The notes under the pieces are model-generated. The model searched no databases. It saw only the letters and a program-made list of their open reading frames with translations, and was not told where the DNA came from. A DNA stretch of 64,000 bases from Anopheles merus (lineage: Eukaryota > Arthropoda > Insecta > Diptera > Culicidae). The stretch spans positions 51,350,442 to 51,414,441 of the forward strand of contig NC_054083.1 in the NCBI RefSeq assembly GCF_017562075.2, given 5' to 3'. Shown piece after piece: positions 42,319-55,148 of the stretch. The first letter of the stretch is position 1. Every line of letters starts with the position of its first letter. A program made the translations under genes and the position numbers.

Positions 42319-45300
42319 GTGTAGAATCGCTTTTTGCTGCGTCGAGTATTTCAAAAGACAGTTTTGTTTTATTGGCGTACTCGCAACAACATATCCTGAG
42401 GGCCATATATTAAGCTCCCATCGAAAAGTGTGTGAAAATGGTGTTCCATTCGTCTAAGGAAGGTGATAATTTTTGTCAATATTGCAATTTGATCGAACTC
42501 GTTTCCGACCAGCCACGATCATTACTCGCACCAGTTGCATTTTCCCTTTCCTTCAGTGCAAACGTGCAGCGCGCCAGGAACGGGATCGCGTGGAGGGGAG
42601 GGAGTGTGAGAAGTACAACATTTAAAGGATGAAAAAAAAGTTTGGAACCTTCGCAACAGCAAATGAAAAAAACGCAAGCCCAGTAACAGAAGAATATATA
42701 GGTGCAGTAGCAATCGAAGAATGAAACCGAAAAAAAAACTGGGAAGCACACTCGCAGACGGTCAAAGAAAACGCTCAAGATACAAACACAAGGTGTACAA
42801 CACATATATACACACACATATGCACATGCACGCTCGATAAGCATCGTGGGAAAGCGTGTGGTGAAACACAAAACTCCCTTGTGCGCTCCCACAGGCCCTG
42901 CAGCAGCGACTCACCTACCACCTGCCCGGATCAGGGTCGTTGCAACTCAAAAAAGAGCCCCTTATGCTTTTTTTTTGCTCCGAGACACCTCGATCGATTC
43001 GATATTGCTTCACTTTGTGCTTCCTTTTTTCCTTCCCCTTCTCCCGCCCGTTGGGCTTTGCATTCGTAATGATAATAATAAGGGCATTCGGGGAGAACCA
43101 GCAGCAGCAGCAACAGCAGAGAGCCGGGGTTGTCCGGGGGGATCACCGTATCGCGAGCTACGTTGAAATACAAACGATAAAGAAAGAAAAAAAAGAGCGG
43201 CAAGAATGACTTCTTCGATGCAGCAGTGCAGCAGCAGAGTCACCCGAATCCGTGGCTCCTTGGGCGCGTTCAAGTGGCTTCTTCGCGCTCTACGATGGAG
43301 ATGCGTATGAGTAAGAGGAATCAACGCAGAGCGTCGAAGGCTCAACCGTGTTCACACTGTGCTGACCATCGGAAGTGAGAAAAACTTAAAAGAACTCCGT
43401 ATGAAACCCCTGCGGACAAGAAGAAGTAACAGCAGCAACGGAGGAGGAGGAGGAGAGCCCACCACGGGAACGGAAGTCAGTCACTAAGTGCACTTTCGTA
43501 TGTATGCGCCCGGTTCGTACGCATTTGCTTGATAAGGCGCTGTGGCTGGCGTTCATCAAATCAGAGTAAAACGGTGAGGGAGAGAGAGGGAGAAAGAAAA
43601 AGTGGGAACGATGAGCGGAGAGAAAGAGAGCGACGCGTTTGTTTTGGTATTATAGCTTACGTCACTATTGGGCCGACCGAAGCGTGGGAACACACCCGGC
43701 AGCCATGGTTACGCAGGGGCAGTAAACAAGCCCATCGCGTTTTCCCCTTACCCGGTTTTTTTTGTTGTTGTTTCGTTCACTAATGACCCGGCATGAGGAG
43801 AAGGGACCTGATGGTGGGATCGGTGCTTGTTGGTGTTCATGCGACGAGCATGCTTCGATTCGGGCTTTTTGTAAGGGGAAGCCGAGCTGCTTGGAGTGTT
43901 CATCGGGGATCATCGGTGGTGTGTGGATAAGAGAACGGGCTCAACGGAAGGAAAAATCAAATCAAGTGCATATTGATACGTTCTGGAACCAGGGATCGAC
44001 AGACTGCTTCATTTTCGAGGATTTTTAATTCTTTAAAGGTGGAAAAGATTTTCGAATTCTTAAAAAGTGGAAATTTTTCAAACAAATTATTGAAAAAGTT
44101 CTGCAAAGGAAATTAATTTAAATTACAGATAATATTCTGTACTTTTCGAAGTACCACTCATATAAAAAGCGTACACAACATCTCTGAATGCTACATTACC
44201 TCTGTTTGTTTCATTTTAGTAAAGTTCTTGCAAATTACACAAAATTCTATTCCCTATACCACTACCCAACTACCGCTTGAATGAATGATTCCCCTCCGAA
44301 ATGAACCGGTCCCGGATGAACGAGCGATGAACCCATCTGGAAAAGCGCGCAATAAGGATAGCTTTATACCGTAGCGCACCGTGCGAGAGCAGGATGCGTA
44401 CGTTTCGGGCTCCGGTCGGCCGACCAGATTCGTCGGTCGCTTCGCAATGCCGACGCACACGGAGGCTCGTCACTTGGCCCGCGGACGCTGGAGCGCTTTG
44501 CGTACAAACTGGTACAACGCCAACCCGTCGGACAACGCTTGAAACCATCGTCGAGCATGCATGCAGGTGTATGTTGTGCTGCGTACTGTGTTGGTGGTGA
44601 TATCGTACAACGCGCGTCCTTTTCCCAGTTGAAGGATTGCGTGCGGGATTGATTGTGCATTCTTCCACTAACGAGTGTTGTGTTGAATCGACTGCAAAAA
44701 AAGAAGAAGCGATAGTACACGTGGAAGGGAAATTGTGCTTTAATCGATCATTAGTGTGTAACGTACGAGTCGTGTGGACGACGACAAAGCGCACAAACAT
44801 TCGTGCTGTGGCTGGTGAAGTGTTGTGTCCTGTAAAAGTGAAGAGGGAAAGAGAGAGAGCGAGACAGAGCAATGCGTGTATTGGCGTCAGTTCGCCAACG
44901 GAAAATGGAAGTGAAATTAAATTTGTCTCATTAAGGGCTGATTGGATTTTTTAGCGCACTATAAGAGCAGTGGCGTGGGTGGGTGTATTGGTGTCTCAGT
45001 GTGTGTGTGTGTGTGGCTGTGTGCTGTGGGGTGTGTAAATACCGACCGAAAGTGTCCATTTATGCCATCTCCCGGGTGGTGGTGCCATATGCTGTCGCTC
45101 AAAGTGCCGTGTTTTGCTATTTAATTCCATTCGACGTGAATAGCTTCTGTTCTAGCAGCAACAGAAGAGCCATTTGGTGCGCGAGAACGAGTGTGTGTCT
45201 AACGATCGGGGAGTCGGGAATCGAAATCAAATCAAATACGATCGATCAAAAAAGAAAAGATAAACGAAACGAGTGGTCTGTAGTATCGTGAGAAGAAAGA

Positions 45301-45380
45301 AGTCTCGCCAAGAAAAGTCCCAGGCGCACTGGGGAAATTGAATTGAACGTCCGCAACGCCTCACGCCGCGGAGAACGACG
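42319..45380. other. Region upstream of the unidentified two-exon gene
   Basis: No recognised coding exon. Contains a GGAGGAGGA run near 43440, a short ORF at 43206-43310 that abuts a donor-like GTAAGA, and GT/GA-rich sequence near 44850-45020 suited to a promoter or 5' UTR. No promoter motif could be fixed. Confidence 0.4.
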
Positions 45381-48300
45381 ATGACCATGTCGCATCTACT
45401 GAAGCAAACGAAAAAATGCTGCGCGAAGGTACGTACAACTCTAGAATCTTGGCTTGGGGAGGGACAAGAACGCCCGGGTGTGTCACATCTTTCCATCTTC
45501 GCTGGCGAAATAAATAGCATTACTTCTCATTGTTTTAGACGAGCTCTGAAGCGTAGCAGAGCAGGCAAATCAGGTTAGGATCCGGTGCGCCACGCATATC
45601 CGGTGTTTTTGTCTTCTCTTTGACCCAGCAAAACTGGATTAAATTAGTAATCGTACTTCTTCGTTTCCTCACCACTCCATCAAACCCCCGTCGAGGATAC
45701 ACACTGGCCTGGATTCGTCGTCCGTTCTACAGCTGTTCCTCAGTTACCGCTGTCGGACGGACGAAGATGCTGCTTTCCCAGACGAAGCCCCGAAAAAAGG
45801 ACGAAACACATCTCAAAGTAGTTCAGCATCAAAATTTAAAAAGACAGCTGCTACTGCTCGCTGCGGAAGGAATCCCCGAAAATCGTATCCTCTCTTCTGC
45901 CACTTCCACTTCCTCTCTCTTTTTCTCCTTTGTCTCCGTCGTGTGCGCCACGCCACGCAGAGATGATGGATGGAAGGGACGTTCTGGGGCACGATTTTTT
46001 CCAACTTTCCCACGCCAACGATCGACCGCGTGCGCTCTTGGGATGGGAAGGAAGAAGGAAAAGGAGAAGGAGAGAGACAACAGCAACAACAAAAAACACA
46101 TCAAGGGACAAGGGGCACCTGCTTCCTACCAAACCAAAGCCAAAGCCAAATAGTAAAATAAAAAAACACTCACACTAAACGCTCTCACAGTCGATTCCTC
46201 GTGCCCGGCATGCTGCTGGCTGGCTTAGGGCTTATTATTTAGGGATTCGATGTCCCGGGGCGAGATTGTCAGGCCAAGGGGTCGTCGTGAGCCAATCCAC
46301 GCACGTCTCGCATCCCTCAATTCGATATATAGGGGTCGTCGATGTGCTGATGGGCTGTGGGATTCTGTGGACAACGCTGGTAATGATCGACGTCAGGATG
46401 TCAACGCTTGGGACACTTTCTCACACACCAGAAGGGTTTTTTTTTTTCTCCTATGTGTGTGGGTTGTATAGCAAAACGGTAGCCTATGGTTTTGGCTCCC
46501 TCCCCCTCGCTGCTGCGGCATGTGAAATTGAATTTAAGCTCGGATATTTGTTTTCTTTTTTTTTTCACCAGCTCAGCCTGTAGCCAACCTCTCTACGTCA
46601 TGGTGGGAATGTGGCTGGCTTTTGCTGCCTCTCTCCCAGAACACTACCGAATCTTATCTCCTCCGGTAGCATAAGGGGGAAGAGAGCAACAGCACCGTGG
46701 CATGTCATTTAGATGAATCGTTCAGGGAAAACGGTGAACGGAGTGCGCTTAAAATTTGGAGAAATTTGATGGAAATTCCCGATGATGGGGAAGCGGCTGG
46801 AATGTAAGACGAAGTATGTATGCGAGGAGGACGTAGAAGAGGAAGGAAGTGTTGTACAGAGTAGTCATCAATCGCACGTTAGCTATTGATCCAGTGAGGA
46901 GAGTGGATGGATACAAAACCGCCAACCACAATTCACAACACACAACACACGTTAGAGAGAGCTTCGCGGAAGGAACAAACGAGCTCTTCTTTTACTGATG
47001 AAATCCACATTAAAGAGAAGCTCTTGTTTCAGTATGTATCGTTCGGTTTTTTTATCAGATCTGAATTGGGCTTTGATACCACGTCCGGTGTTCGCTGTAA
47101 AGTGCCTGCGTTTACCTACTACGCTGTTCAAGCGAATTCATATCGGCGCATCAATTCCTCACCAGCTCTAGAAATGTTCGCCCCCATCGAACGTTTGATA
47201 TGAACGATGAGATAAGTACATCACAATAGCAATTGTAAGCCCTGTCCAGCGGTCCGCTCTGCGCAACTGCCCATCTTCCTCCCTGTTCACGGCAACCCCC
47301 CTCGCTTGATTTGCATCCACAGCAAAACTCGCCACCATCCCCCCGGAAGTTTGAAACTTTATTGCATTAGCACAACCGGCAGCAGCAAGTGCATCCAACC
47401 AGACGCGCAACAGTTCGTCACACTCTGTTCCATCGCTGGGACGATGAGGACGATGATGCTTGGAATCAGAACAGCCCACACCCTTGGGTGCGCGGGTTGG
47501 GAAATTCCATCGACAATGACATTGAATGCATTTTCACAACGCCTTCCGTTTCGCTTCCCTGCCCAACGCAACCTCCACCCTTCCCCTCATCGGAGTGAAG
47601 TGAAAAGTGAAGCGCTCCACACATACACACTTTGTGGCAGCATGGTGGGCAGTGTTGCTACTCTGCATGAGCTGAGGCATCATCAAATATTTAACAAAGG
47701 CTCACCTTTCTCCGCACAGGGTGTTTCGGTGTTTCGGGTGCTGGTATGGCTGTATGTCCGCTGTAGTTGTTGGAGAATAGCACACGGATCGATCGATCAC
47801 GGACGGACGGACGGACGGACGGACGGGAGCAGCAACAATTGCAAAGAGTCAAAGCGCCGGAATGCGCCTTCTTTTCTTTTTTGCTCGCTTATGACACGGA
47901 GGAGATGGATATTAACTTTGACCACAAACAGACCGGTATCACAACCTAGTAATTAAGTTTTTTGTAGCTCAATTCCTTTATTTTGATATCCAAAAAAATG
48001 GTGTCTTTCTACTTCCTCCTACTGCTCTGCTTAAATCGCAAAACTTCACCTCATCTCCATTCTCATCCCCTTTCTTCCGGGAATATGGATTTTGAATGCT
48101 TGATTTCAAACAGGGAAATCAACTGGGGAAGAATTGCCGTATCGTTCCCTTTTATTGGCGATATCTAATCCCTTTTCCCATCGGCTCGGATAGATATGCC
48201 AGAAGATCCCCATTTTCCTGGAAGGCAACTTGAACGAGGGAGTTACTTTTGCGTTGTGTGTGTGTCAAATTGGGTACGCCACGACGAGCGAACGAAAGGA

Positions 48301-51300
48301 AGCAAAAAAGCCGGGAACGTTTTGCAAGATTAGCGTCGTGGAAATCAACTTTAGGCCGAACATTCGGCACGATACGTAAGAAAGATGGAACACGCACAAA
48401 CAAAAAGGAAAGAGTTCTAGTTGCGTGCCTTGCCTATCGATTTTTAGAAAAGGGGGAGGGCAACGCGGGAGAGCCGTCCCTCGCTTTCTTAAACCGATTG
48501 GGCAAACCGAGACGGCGGAACCACATACAGCAGCCCCCAGTTCGTTCTGTTCATTCACAGAAAAGGAATCCTTTTTTTTCTGGGGCAGCGGAACAGGGCA
48601 GTTCTCTAGAAAAAAGGAGTCTTGCTCTTAAAAAAAACGGGAACCATTTTCAAAAACCCATTTCGCAATGCACAAACCCCTTTTTTGCGTGGTTTGTTTG
48701 CGCTTGTTTCCCGCAACTCTTCGTGCAACCTTCATCATCCATCCACCGGTTAATTGCACTCTGCCTTTGCTTCTCCTCCCCGTCTCCCGACTGCTAGACG
48801 ACGCCAACTTTTGGCAGCAAGTCGGTGTCGGTGGATTTGCAAGTTTTGGGTCTGAGTTGGCTGTGCTAATATTTGGATCCGTTTTGCCGAAAAGTCTTCA
48901 GTCGAGTCCAGAAACACGTCGAAACACGTCAAGTGCCGATTGATGGTGAGTCAGGCTCAGTCGCTCACCACCAAAAAAAAAAAAAAGGTGCAATAAAACG
49001 ACGCGGAAACCGCCCCGGCATAAACTTCCATTCCCTATCCCCCAAAAATCACTTTCGTGACTCACCGGAGAAGATGATTATCCTGTGCTTCATCCGTGGT
49101 GGCGGCTGCTGATACCGATGGGGGAAAGTGTCTGTGTGTCGTTGCTGTGGAAGTGCTGTGTTTGATGAAAAAGCGGATAAATATTATCTTTCCCACGCTA
49201 TCCTGCCGCACTCGGGAGGGAAGGAAGGAGTCCGTTTTGAATGGAAAAAAAACGCTGCCGGGAAGCTCTTCTGTCTGCTCTTCTTAACTACCAGCAACGC
49301 GCGTTCCAGCGCCCTAACAGCGTTGCCAGCGAGACCCCCATCAAGGCGATGAAGCAAAAGTTAATTGGAGTTGAGTTCTGTTGGGTGTGTGTGTGTGTGT
49401 GTATGTTTGAGCTCTCCTTTCAAGATGTCTTCATTCACAACTTGCGGGAAAAACAAGGCGCTGCTCCGCTCCACAACAGCCAGCGCCAGCCGCACAATAA
49501 CAATTATTGTTCGCGCTTTGGAAAACTTTTCTTCGCTCCCTTGTTGCTTGCATAATGGTAAATAAATGTTGGCTTTACCTTTATCTAGCGCTTTGCCTCC
49601 GTTTTGTGTGGCACGGCTTCAGGTCCTGCTGCTGCTGCTGGCTTACCCGTAAACCGAGAAACACACAACACCAACAGCAGTCAGCTGGCAACCAAGCAAC
49701 GTAACAACCAAGCAGGCGAGCGAGCGAGCGAGCGAAGAAAGATACAAAATTGAACAACTTTTCCCATGCTGAAGTGCAACATCATCATTCTCATCGCCGT
49801 CGTGATGGTGCATCATAAACATGATGACTGCCCAAACCTTCCGCTGCATTAGCATCAACATAAAACACGGCATCGGCATAATCGGACATTAAGAATCAGT
49901 GGCAAAAGCGAAAGAGAGAGAGAGAGAAAGAAAGGGAGTGAAGTTCTCATGTGAACGTACGCTGGCAGGTTGCTGGGCCAGGACAGGACCATCACCGAAA
50001 CCGGATTTCTTGTCCTGCTACACACTCACACACTCACGAGAACACGGAACAAACGTGGGCTGAGATTGAGACTCGTTCCTTCTCTCCACTGGAACCGGTG
50101 GAGAGGGGAAGATGCTAATGGGCATCCCACCGTTCTGTCAGACCCCAGGTCCTTCCCCTTATTTAGAGTTGTTGCCATTTCCACTCGGAAGCGCAACAGA
50201 GCACCCCAAAAGCGGGAGGGAAGAGGGGCCCGTTTTGGGGGCTCTCTGCTGCCTCACTTGCATACACTGCACCCTTGCCGGGTTTACGGGGGGGGGGGGA
50301 AGATCAAATTGCATCTAGAACCAACCAGCACAAAATACCAGATGCCCTTTCGTTCGACCTTATCGGGGCCGATCGGCGTCCGCAGGCGTCGCCGGTCTGT
50401 TTTCTTTCAGTTCTTTCTTTCCCACGTGGCTGATGAAAGGGTGGGGAAGGATTACTTTGAGCTTTTTGGGGCCCCTCCTGCCCAACTCTTGTTCGCTAGT
50501 TGTATGAGGTGTTTATTTGTTTGCCGTGCCTTTGCTATTAGCCAACTACGCCTGCAAGTATGCAAAAGTGGGGAATACTTTTGGTCCTTCGAACCGGATG
50601 ATGGTACGTCATTTGCAAAACAAACGCTTCAAAACTCTCCGTTTAGTTTTTGAGATGGTGGGTTACTAGCGCTTCTTGAAAGTACCAAAACTCTTGTTTA
50701 AATTAAAGTTGCCCCATAAAACACAATTGCTCAAACATTTATTCCACTGCAACGGGCCCTTTTTTAATGTTGATGCTGGTGCATTTGCTTTGATTGCAAA
50801 CTGTTGCATAAATTCACAGCACGTACCCACCGCTGCCGCCAGTTCCCCTTTGTCGTTTTGCTGCGGCGACAATGATGATGGCGTCCGTCCACGGGTGGGG
50901 GGACGCCTTTTAAAAACGGCAACAATTACCGAAACGACGCACCACCTGGAGAGCACCTGAAAGTACGCAGGAAGCGGGTTGGAAGAGGTGTAGATTGTTG
51001 TCGCCGGTCGTGGTCGTCGTCGTCGTTGTCGCCTGTTTCTTCGACCGCGGGAAAGAAGGCCTCCTCGTCGCAAAAGATGGGCCAAGAGTGATTATGCTTT
51101 TTTTTTTCGGTGGTTCTTGCCTTTCTTTTGCGCCTTTTTTCTTCACTGTTCGGGCGCGTGTAATAATAATATTATTCGTCTCAGTCTCAACTTCCCTTCC
51201 CGTGTTTGGGTGTGCTTTGTTTGTTCCTGTTCCTGCAAGGATTCATCTCCTCAAGGAGCGGACGCACGAAATCGCTGTTGAAACGGCCGAAAAACATCAA

Positions 51301-53721
51301 CAACAACATCCCCGTCTTCTTCTTTTTGTGTTGTTCCCTTTTCTGGGATCTTGTTTCCTCTTCCTTTTTGGGAGGGAAAGGGAAGCATCGCACAACAAAC
51401 ACACACACAAACACATCATAAACATGAAGGAAACAAAGTAAGAATGTTCGTTCGGGAGAGGATCGCAAAGGGGAGGAGCCGCAAGAAGAGCAAATCTGAC
51501 ATTCCCGTTGTATGCTGGTGGCATCAAGATGAAGAAGAAGAAGAAGAAGAAGCTGAAAACACTCCAACCGGATCCGGTGTGGGAATCGAGATCCTTGGGA
51601 ACCACGTTACTTCTTCTTCACCAGCTATTGCGCCCGTAGCCGCACTCAAATTCGACAGCTGGACACTAACGCCGTAACAGCAACAGGTTACCTCGCGAAC
51701 AATCTTTTTCCCAGGAACCATGCCGTTTTCAAAACGGCTCAAAACGGTTCGAGAAGGGCCACAACACAAGGCCGAGATTAAAGACCCAGCCTCGTGTCGA
51801 AATAAATGACTTCTCACGAAACGGCTTCTCTCGGGCGACTGTCGTCGTGGTTCTTCGCGATTTGTTTGTCCACTTTTTGTTTGTCTCTCTTTGCAAGGGA
51901 TCAGACGGGCAGGTTGTGTTGCTAAGCTGGATGAGAGTTTGATTGTAGCAATTGGCGTTGTTTGATTTATTTGTTATTCACCTCAATTAACGAGATCCAT
52001 TTTCTCTTTCTCTTTCACAGATTATTCGCAAACTGTCCTTCAATCCGGTCTCGGCGACGAACGGCAGCAGCGGTGGGACCGACCAGTCACCGACCAACAA
52101 TGGTCACGGGTTGAACAATCGCATCACGACGGCCAAGTACGTGCTGCACAAGAACTGCACGCCGACCCGGTGCAAGGTGCAGCCGCGGGACGGAACCGTC
52201 CTGGACGATGGCGCCGTCGAGGGCTGGATGGCCGCGGAAACGCGCATGGCCCCGGACGCGCACGGTGCGTTCTATCCGCTCGGGGAGGAACGGTCCTCCT
52301 CGAACCCATCGCCACCGCCCATCCCCGAGACGCAGAACAACTACAAGCTGAGCCGAAGCATGAAGAACCTGCCGAAGAAGCGCACCAACATCACCGCCAA
52401 CAAGAACGTGAACCTGCGCAAATGCTTCCGACTGCGCTCCAAGACGTTTGACGGACCGTTGGCCCTGGAGGGTGGCGATGGCGGTGGGCGGACAATGCAG
52501 GAAAGTACGCTCGGAAGCACGCCCTCGATCGTGGAAGGCGGAAACCACCATCGCAGTGAAGGCGTTGGAGGCGAACGGCGCGAAACGGTGACGGCGGCTG
52601 ACTCGATGACACTGGCGAGCAACAACAGCAGCAGTCGACTGATCGGAGCGAAGTTGGACAAGATCAGCAAGAGTCTGATGCGGTCCGGGGATGGGGAGGG
52701 TGGTACGCTCGACATTGCCAAGCCACTGTTCCTGTCCGCGAGCAAACATCGGCGCAGCAACTACAACCATATCGAGGGATGCGATGACGACGATATGGTG
52801 ATAAGAGGCAACGATGCCAACGGGCACTGGAGGCAAGAGGAAGAGCTGGTACTGACGTCCGCCACGGGGCCATCCGCTCTCGGCAGGAGAGAGACCCGCT
52901 TGGAGCAGGAAACGACCCTCTCGACGATGGTGGAGGAGCAAGACCGGGCGGCGACGGCGGCCGAACAGACGCCGTCGGTGATGGAGCGGCTGACGGTGGC
53001 GGAGACGGCGGCGGCACTGCTCTTCGAGAAGGTCAAGTACGACCGCACCAAGCGCTACCTGATCGACCAGCTGACGGACGGTGGAGGGGGAGGAGAGCAC
53101 GGTGCCGCCAGCAGCCCGCCGAGCGCTTCGTCCTGCTGCCCGTCCCCGTTCCATCTGGCGAAGAGTGAGGACTTTGTCGATCCGTGGAAGAACTACAACA
53201 TCCGGCCGAGTGGGACGGGCTGGGACAAGGTGTCCAAAAGCCCGTGGGACTCGTCCGCCAAGCCGAGCCCGGTGCGCGGCGAACTCAGCAAAGCACCGCT
53301 GACGCACACGTTCGTGGAGATCCCGCACCAGCAACAGCAGCACCAGTCACAGCAGCAAACCTCCCTACCGTCCTACCAGCCGATGCGCACCCACTGGAAC
53401 CCGTTCGAGTACTCGCCGGCACATCTCGCCCGGCTTGCCGCGGCCGGAGTCAACGTCCAGTCGACGCCTCCGCCACATCAGCCGCAGCAGCAGCAGCAGC
53501 AGCAATACCGGCCAGCGTTCCAGGTGCAGACGGACGTCTGGGAGAACCTGAACAGCAAGCACTACGAGATCGACACGGACGTGGTGTGGCGGTCGACCCG
53601 CTGCTCCTCCCGCCGTACCAGTGCCAGCACGGTCGAGACGTGGATCGACGACGAAACGTTCGACAACTCCTTCAACGAGGAGCTGGAGCGGCGCTGTGCT
53701 ACGCTGAAGATTTGCGAGTGA
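45381..53721 (+). CDS. Unidentified 582-residue protein (two coding exons)
   Basis: I do not recognise this protein. Exon 2 (52021-53721) is a 566-codon open frame entered through a clear CT-rich tract and AG at 52019-52020 and ending at TGA. Its codon-like composition and length make it clearly coding. Exon 1 is inferred as 45381-45428 (MTMSHLLKQTKKCCAK, then a GTACGT donor), phase 0 like exon 2, across a 6.6-kb intron. The joined N terminus has a Cys-Cys amid basic residues, which could be palmitoylated (inference). Further features: a basic segment with SRSMKNLPKKRT and NLRKCFRLRSKTFDG (about residues 130-165), Gly/Ser-rich disordered stretches, a Gln-rich run, WNPFEYSPAHLARLAAAG, and an acidic C-terminal block with STVETWIDDETFDNSFNEEL. 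No enzyme motif or transmembrane segment is seen. If exon 1 is wrong, translation could begin at the ATG at 52111. Confidence 0.75.
50288..50299. repeat. Poly(G) tract
   Basis: About 12 G in a row after TTTAC, inside the large intron. Confidence 0.85.
50582..50599 (-). other. 18-nt match to the complement of a tRNA-Tyr 3' end including CCA
   Basis: TGGTCCTTCGAACCGGAT is the exact complement of the last 18 nt of mature tRNA-Tyr(GUA) as encoded in this window plus the added CCA. This is the form of a retroelement primer-binding site, or it could be a retro-inserted tRNA fragment. No long terminal repeats were recognised around it. Confidence 0.5.
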
Positions 53722-53790
53722 GGTGCGAGTGCGTCGCGAAACAACCGTCGGGATCCGTCCACCAGAGGCATATATTAGAGGGTTCCGAGG

Positions 53791-53830
<40 letters not shown>
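53791..53830. repeat. (GA)n microsatellite
   Basis: About 40 bp of GA, just after the stop codon of the unidentified gene, so probably transcribed in its 3' UTR. Confidence 0.9.
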
Positions 53831-53833
<3 letters not shown>

Positions 53834-55109
53834 AGAGCGAGAGTGGTCACTCCTTCTCTTCCATTTTGTGCAATTTTACAGGGTTTTCCAGGAGTTCTCA
53901 GCATCCTTGTTGGACAAATCCAATAGGAATTTCCAAGGAGCCTGTCCAAAACAGATTACCATAGAGTCCAATATGGATCATATGAAGTTCACTTCCCATT
54001 AGAAAGAGTCAAGGAAGTGTCCCACAACTATGAGAACCCCTGGAAAACACTGTAGTGTGTGTGTGTGTGGAAGATCTTTTGAAGTGAATGTGGCTAACAT
54101 CTCGCAACTGTCTCTCTCTCTGTATTTATGTCACAATGCGGCAATATTAAATATCTCCGGAGGACAAGCCGAGTCAAGGGTGGTTGTCACTGGCAAGTGT
54201 AAAGTGGGTGCAGTTGGTGCCATTAGTGGGGAACCTTAAACGTAAACTAGCTAAATGGGAGGAGGAACGAAGGATTTCTTTTTTACACATGATTTTCTTT
54301 TGTGATATATCGTAGTACCAGTATGCGTGTGTTTTTTTTAGTAATTTTTTGTTAAATTGGTTTAGAATTCCTGCTTTAATTAACTCTTACCAGTGTGGCG
54401 TTGTTAAGTGCTTAGCTTTTAAGGAGTCGAGGGGTTTAATCAAATAGCATCTGTAAGAATGATACCAGCATAGATAGAAGAACCAGAGCGCGTGCTATAA
54501 GGAGGAAACAGCAACACGAGCAGCTTGCAGAATATATTTATATCGACAAACACAAGAGGGAAAGTAGATCTCAGACGCAGACGACAAGTGCGCTTTCGCT
54601 TCAATTCGGGTGTGTGTGTGTGTGTAAATACGTTTTGTTTTACTAATTCGTAAGTCATCCTTTTAACCTTTATTATCGACACAAGCCGCCGCCACCATCA
54701 AGAGTCGTGATAGAAGGATTGGGGGCAGGAGGAGCTTAGGGCCATATAGACACAAAAGTGTGTGAGAGAGATGATATTGGGTTGCCAGGAGAACACACAC
54801 ACAGTAGGCTGTAGACAACACACAACGCCACCACGACCGCCACCACCACCACCACCAAGCAGCTTTAATTAAGGTCCGTTTTGTTTGCTGTCTGTGGTTA
54901 CGTTAAACGCTCCTTGCCTCAATTCCTTCTTTTTTCTTCTTGTTATTTAATCTTCCGAAAAGGAAAAAGAAAACAAACACACTCGGAAAAAGAGGGACTC
55001 TATTCAACACGTGGGAAAGGGTTAGGGCAGAAATCACAGCAAACAACAAACAGCACACGCAGTAACAGTAATTACTGCTTCTCGCCGCTTCTGAAGAGGT
55101 TAACGAACA

Positions 55110-55148
<39 letters not shown>

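Larger units (their letters stand above)
45429..52020 (+). other. Large intron of the unidentified gene
   Basis: 6.6 kb with no recognisable exon. Holds (GGAC)n at about 47800-47826, (GCGA)n at about 49710-49735, (GT)n at 49384-49403, a G homopolymer at 50288-50299, a GAA run at about 51530-51551, and a tRNA-Tyr 3'-end-like 18-mer at 50582-50599. Confidence 0.55.

Noticed and set aside
44270..44872. 200-codon open frame on the - strand
   Set aside because: The composition looks like a chance frame, with many basic and Ser/Thr residues and no domain. It overlaps other long frames and no splice or promoter evidence supports it.
52087..53343. 418-codon open frame on the - strand
   Set aside because: It is the antisense shadow of the GC-rich coding exon of the unidentified gene; its Arg/Val/Gly-rich composition is typical of such shadows.
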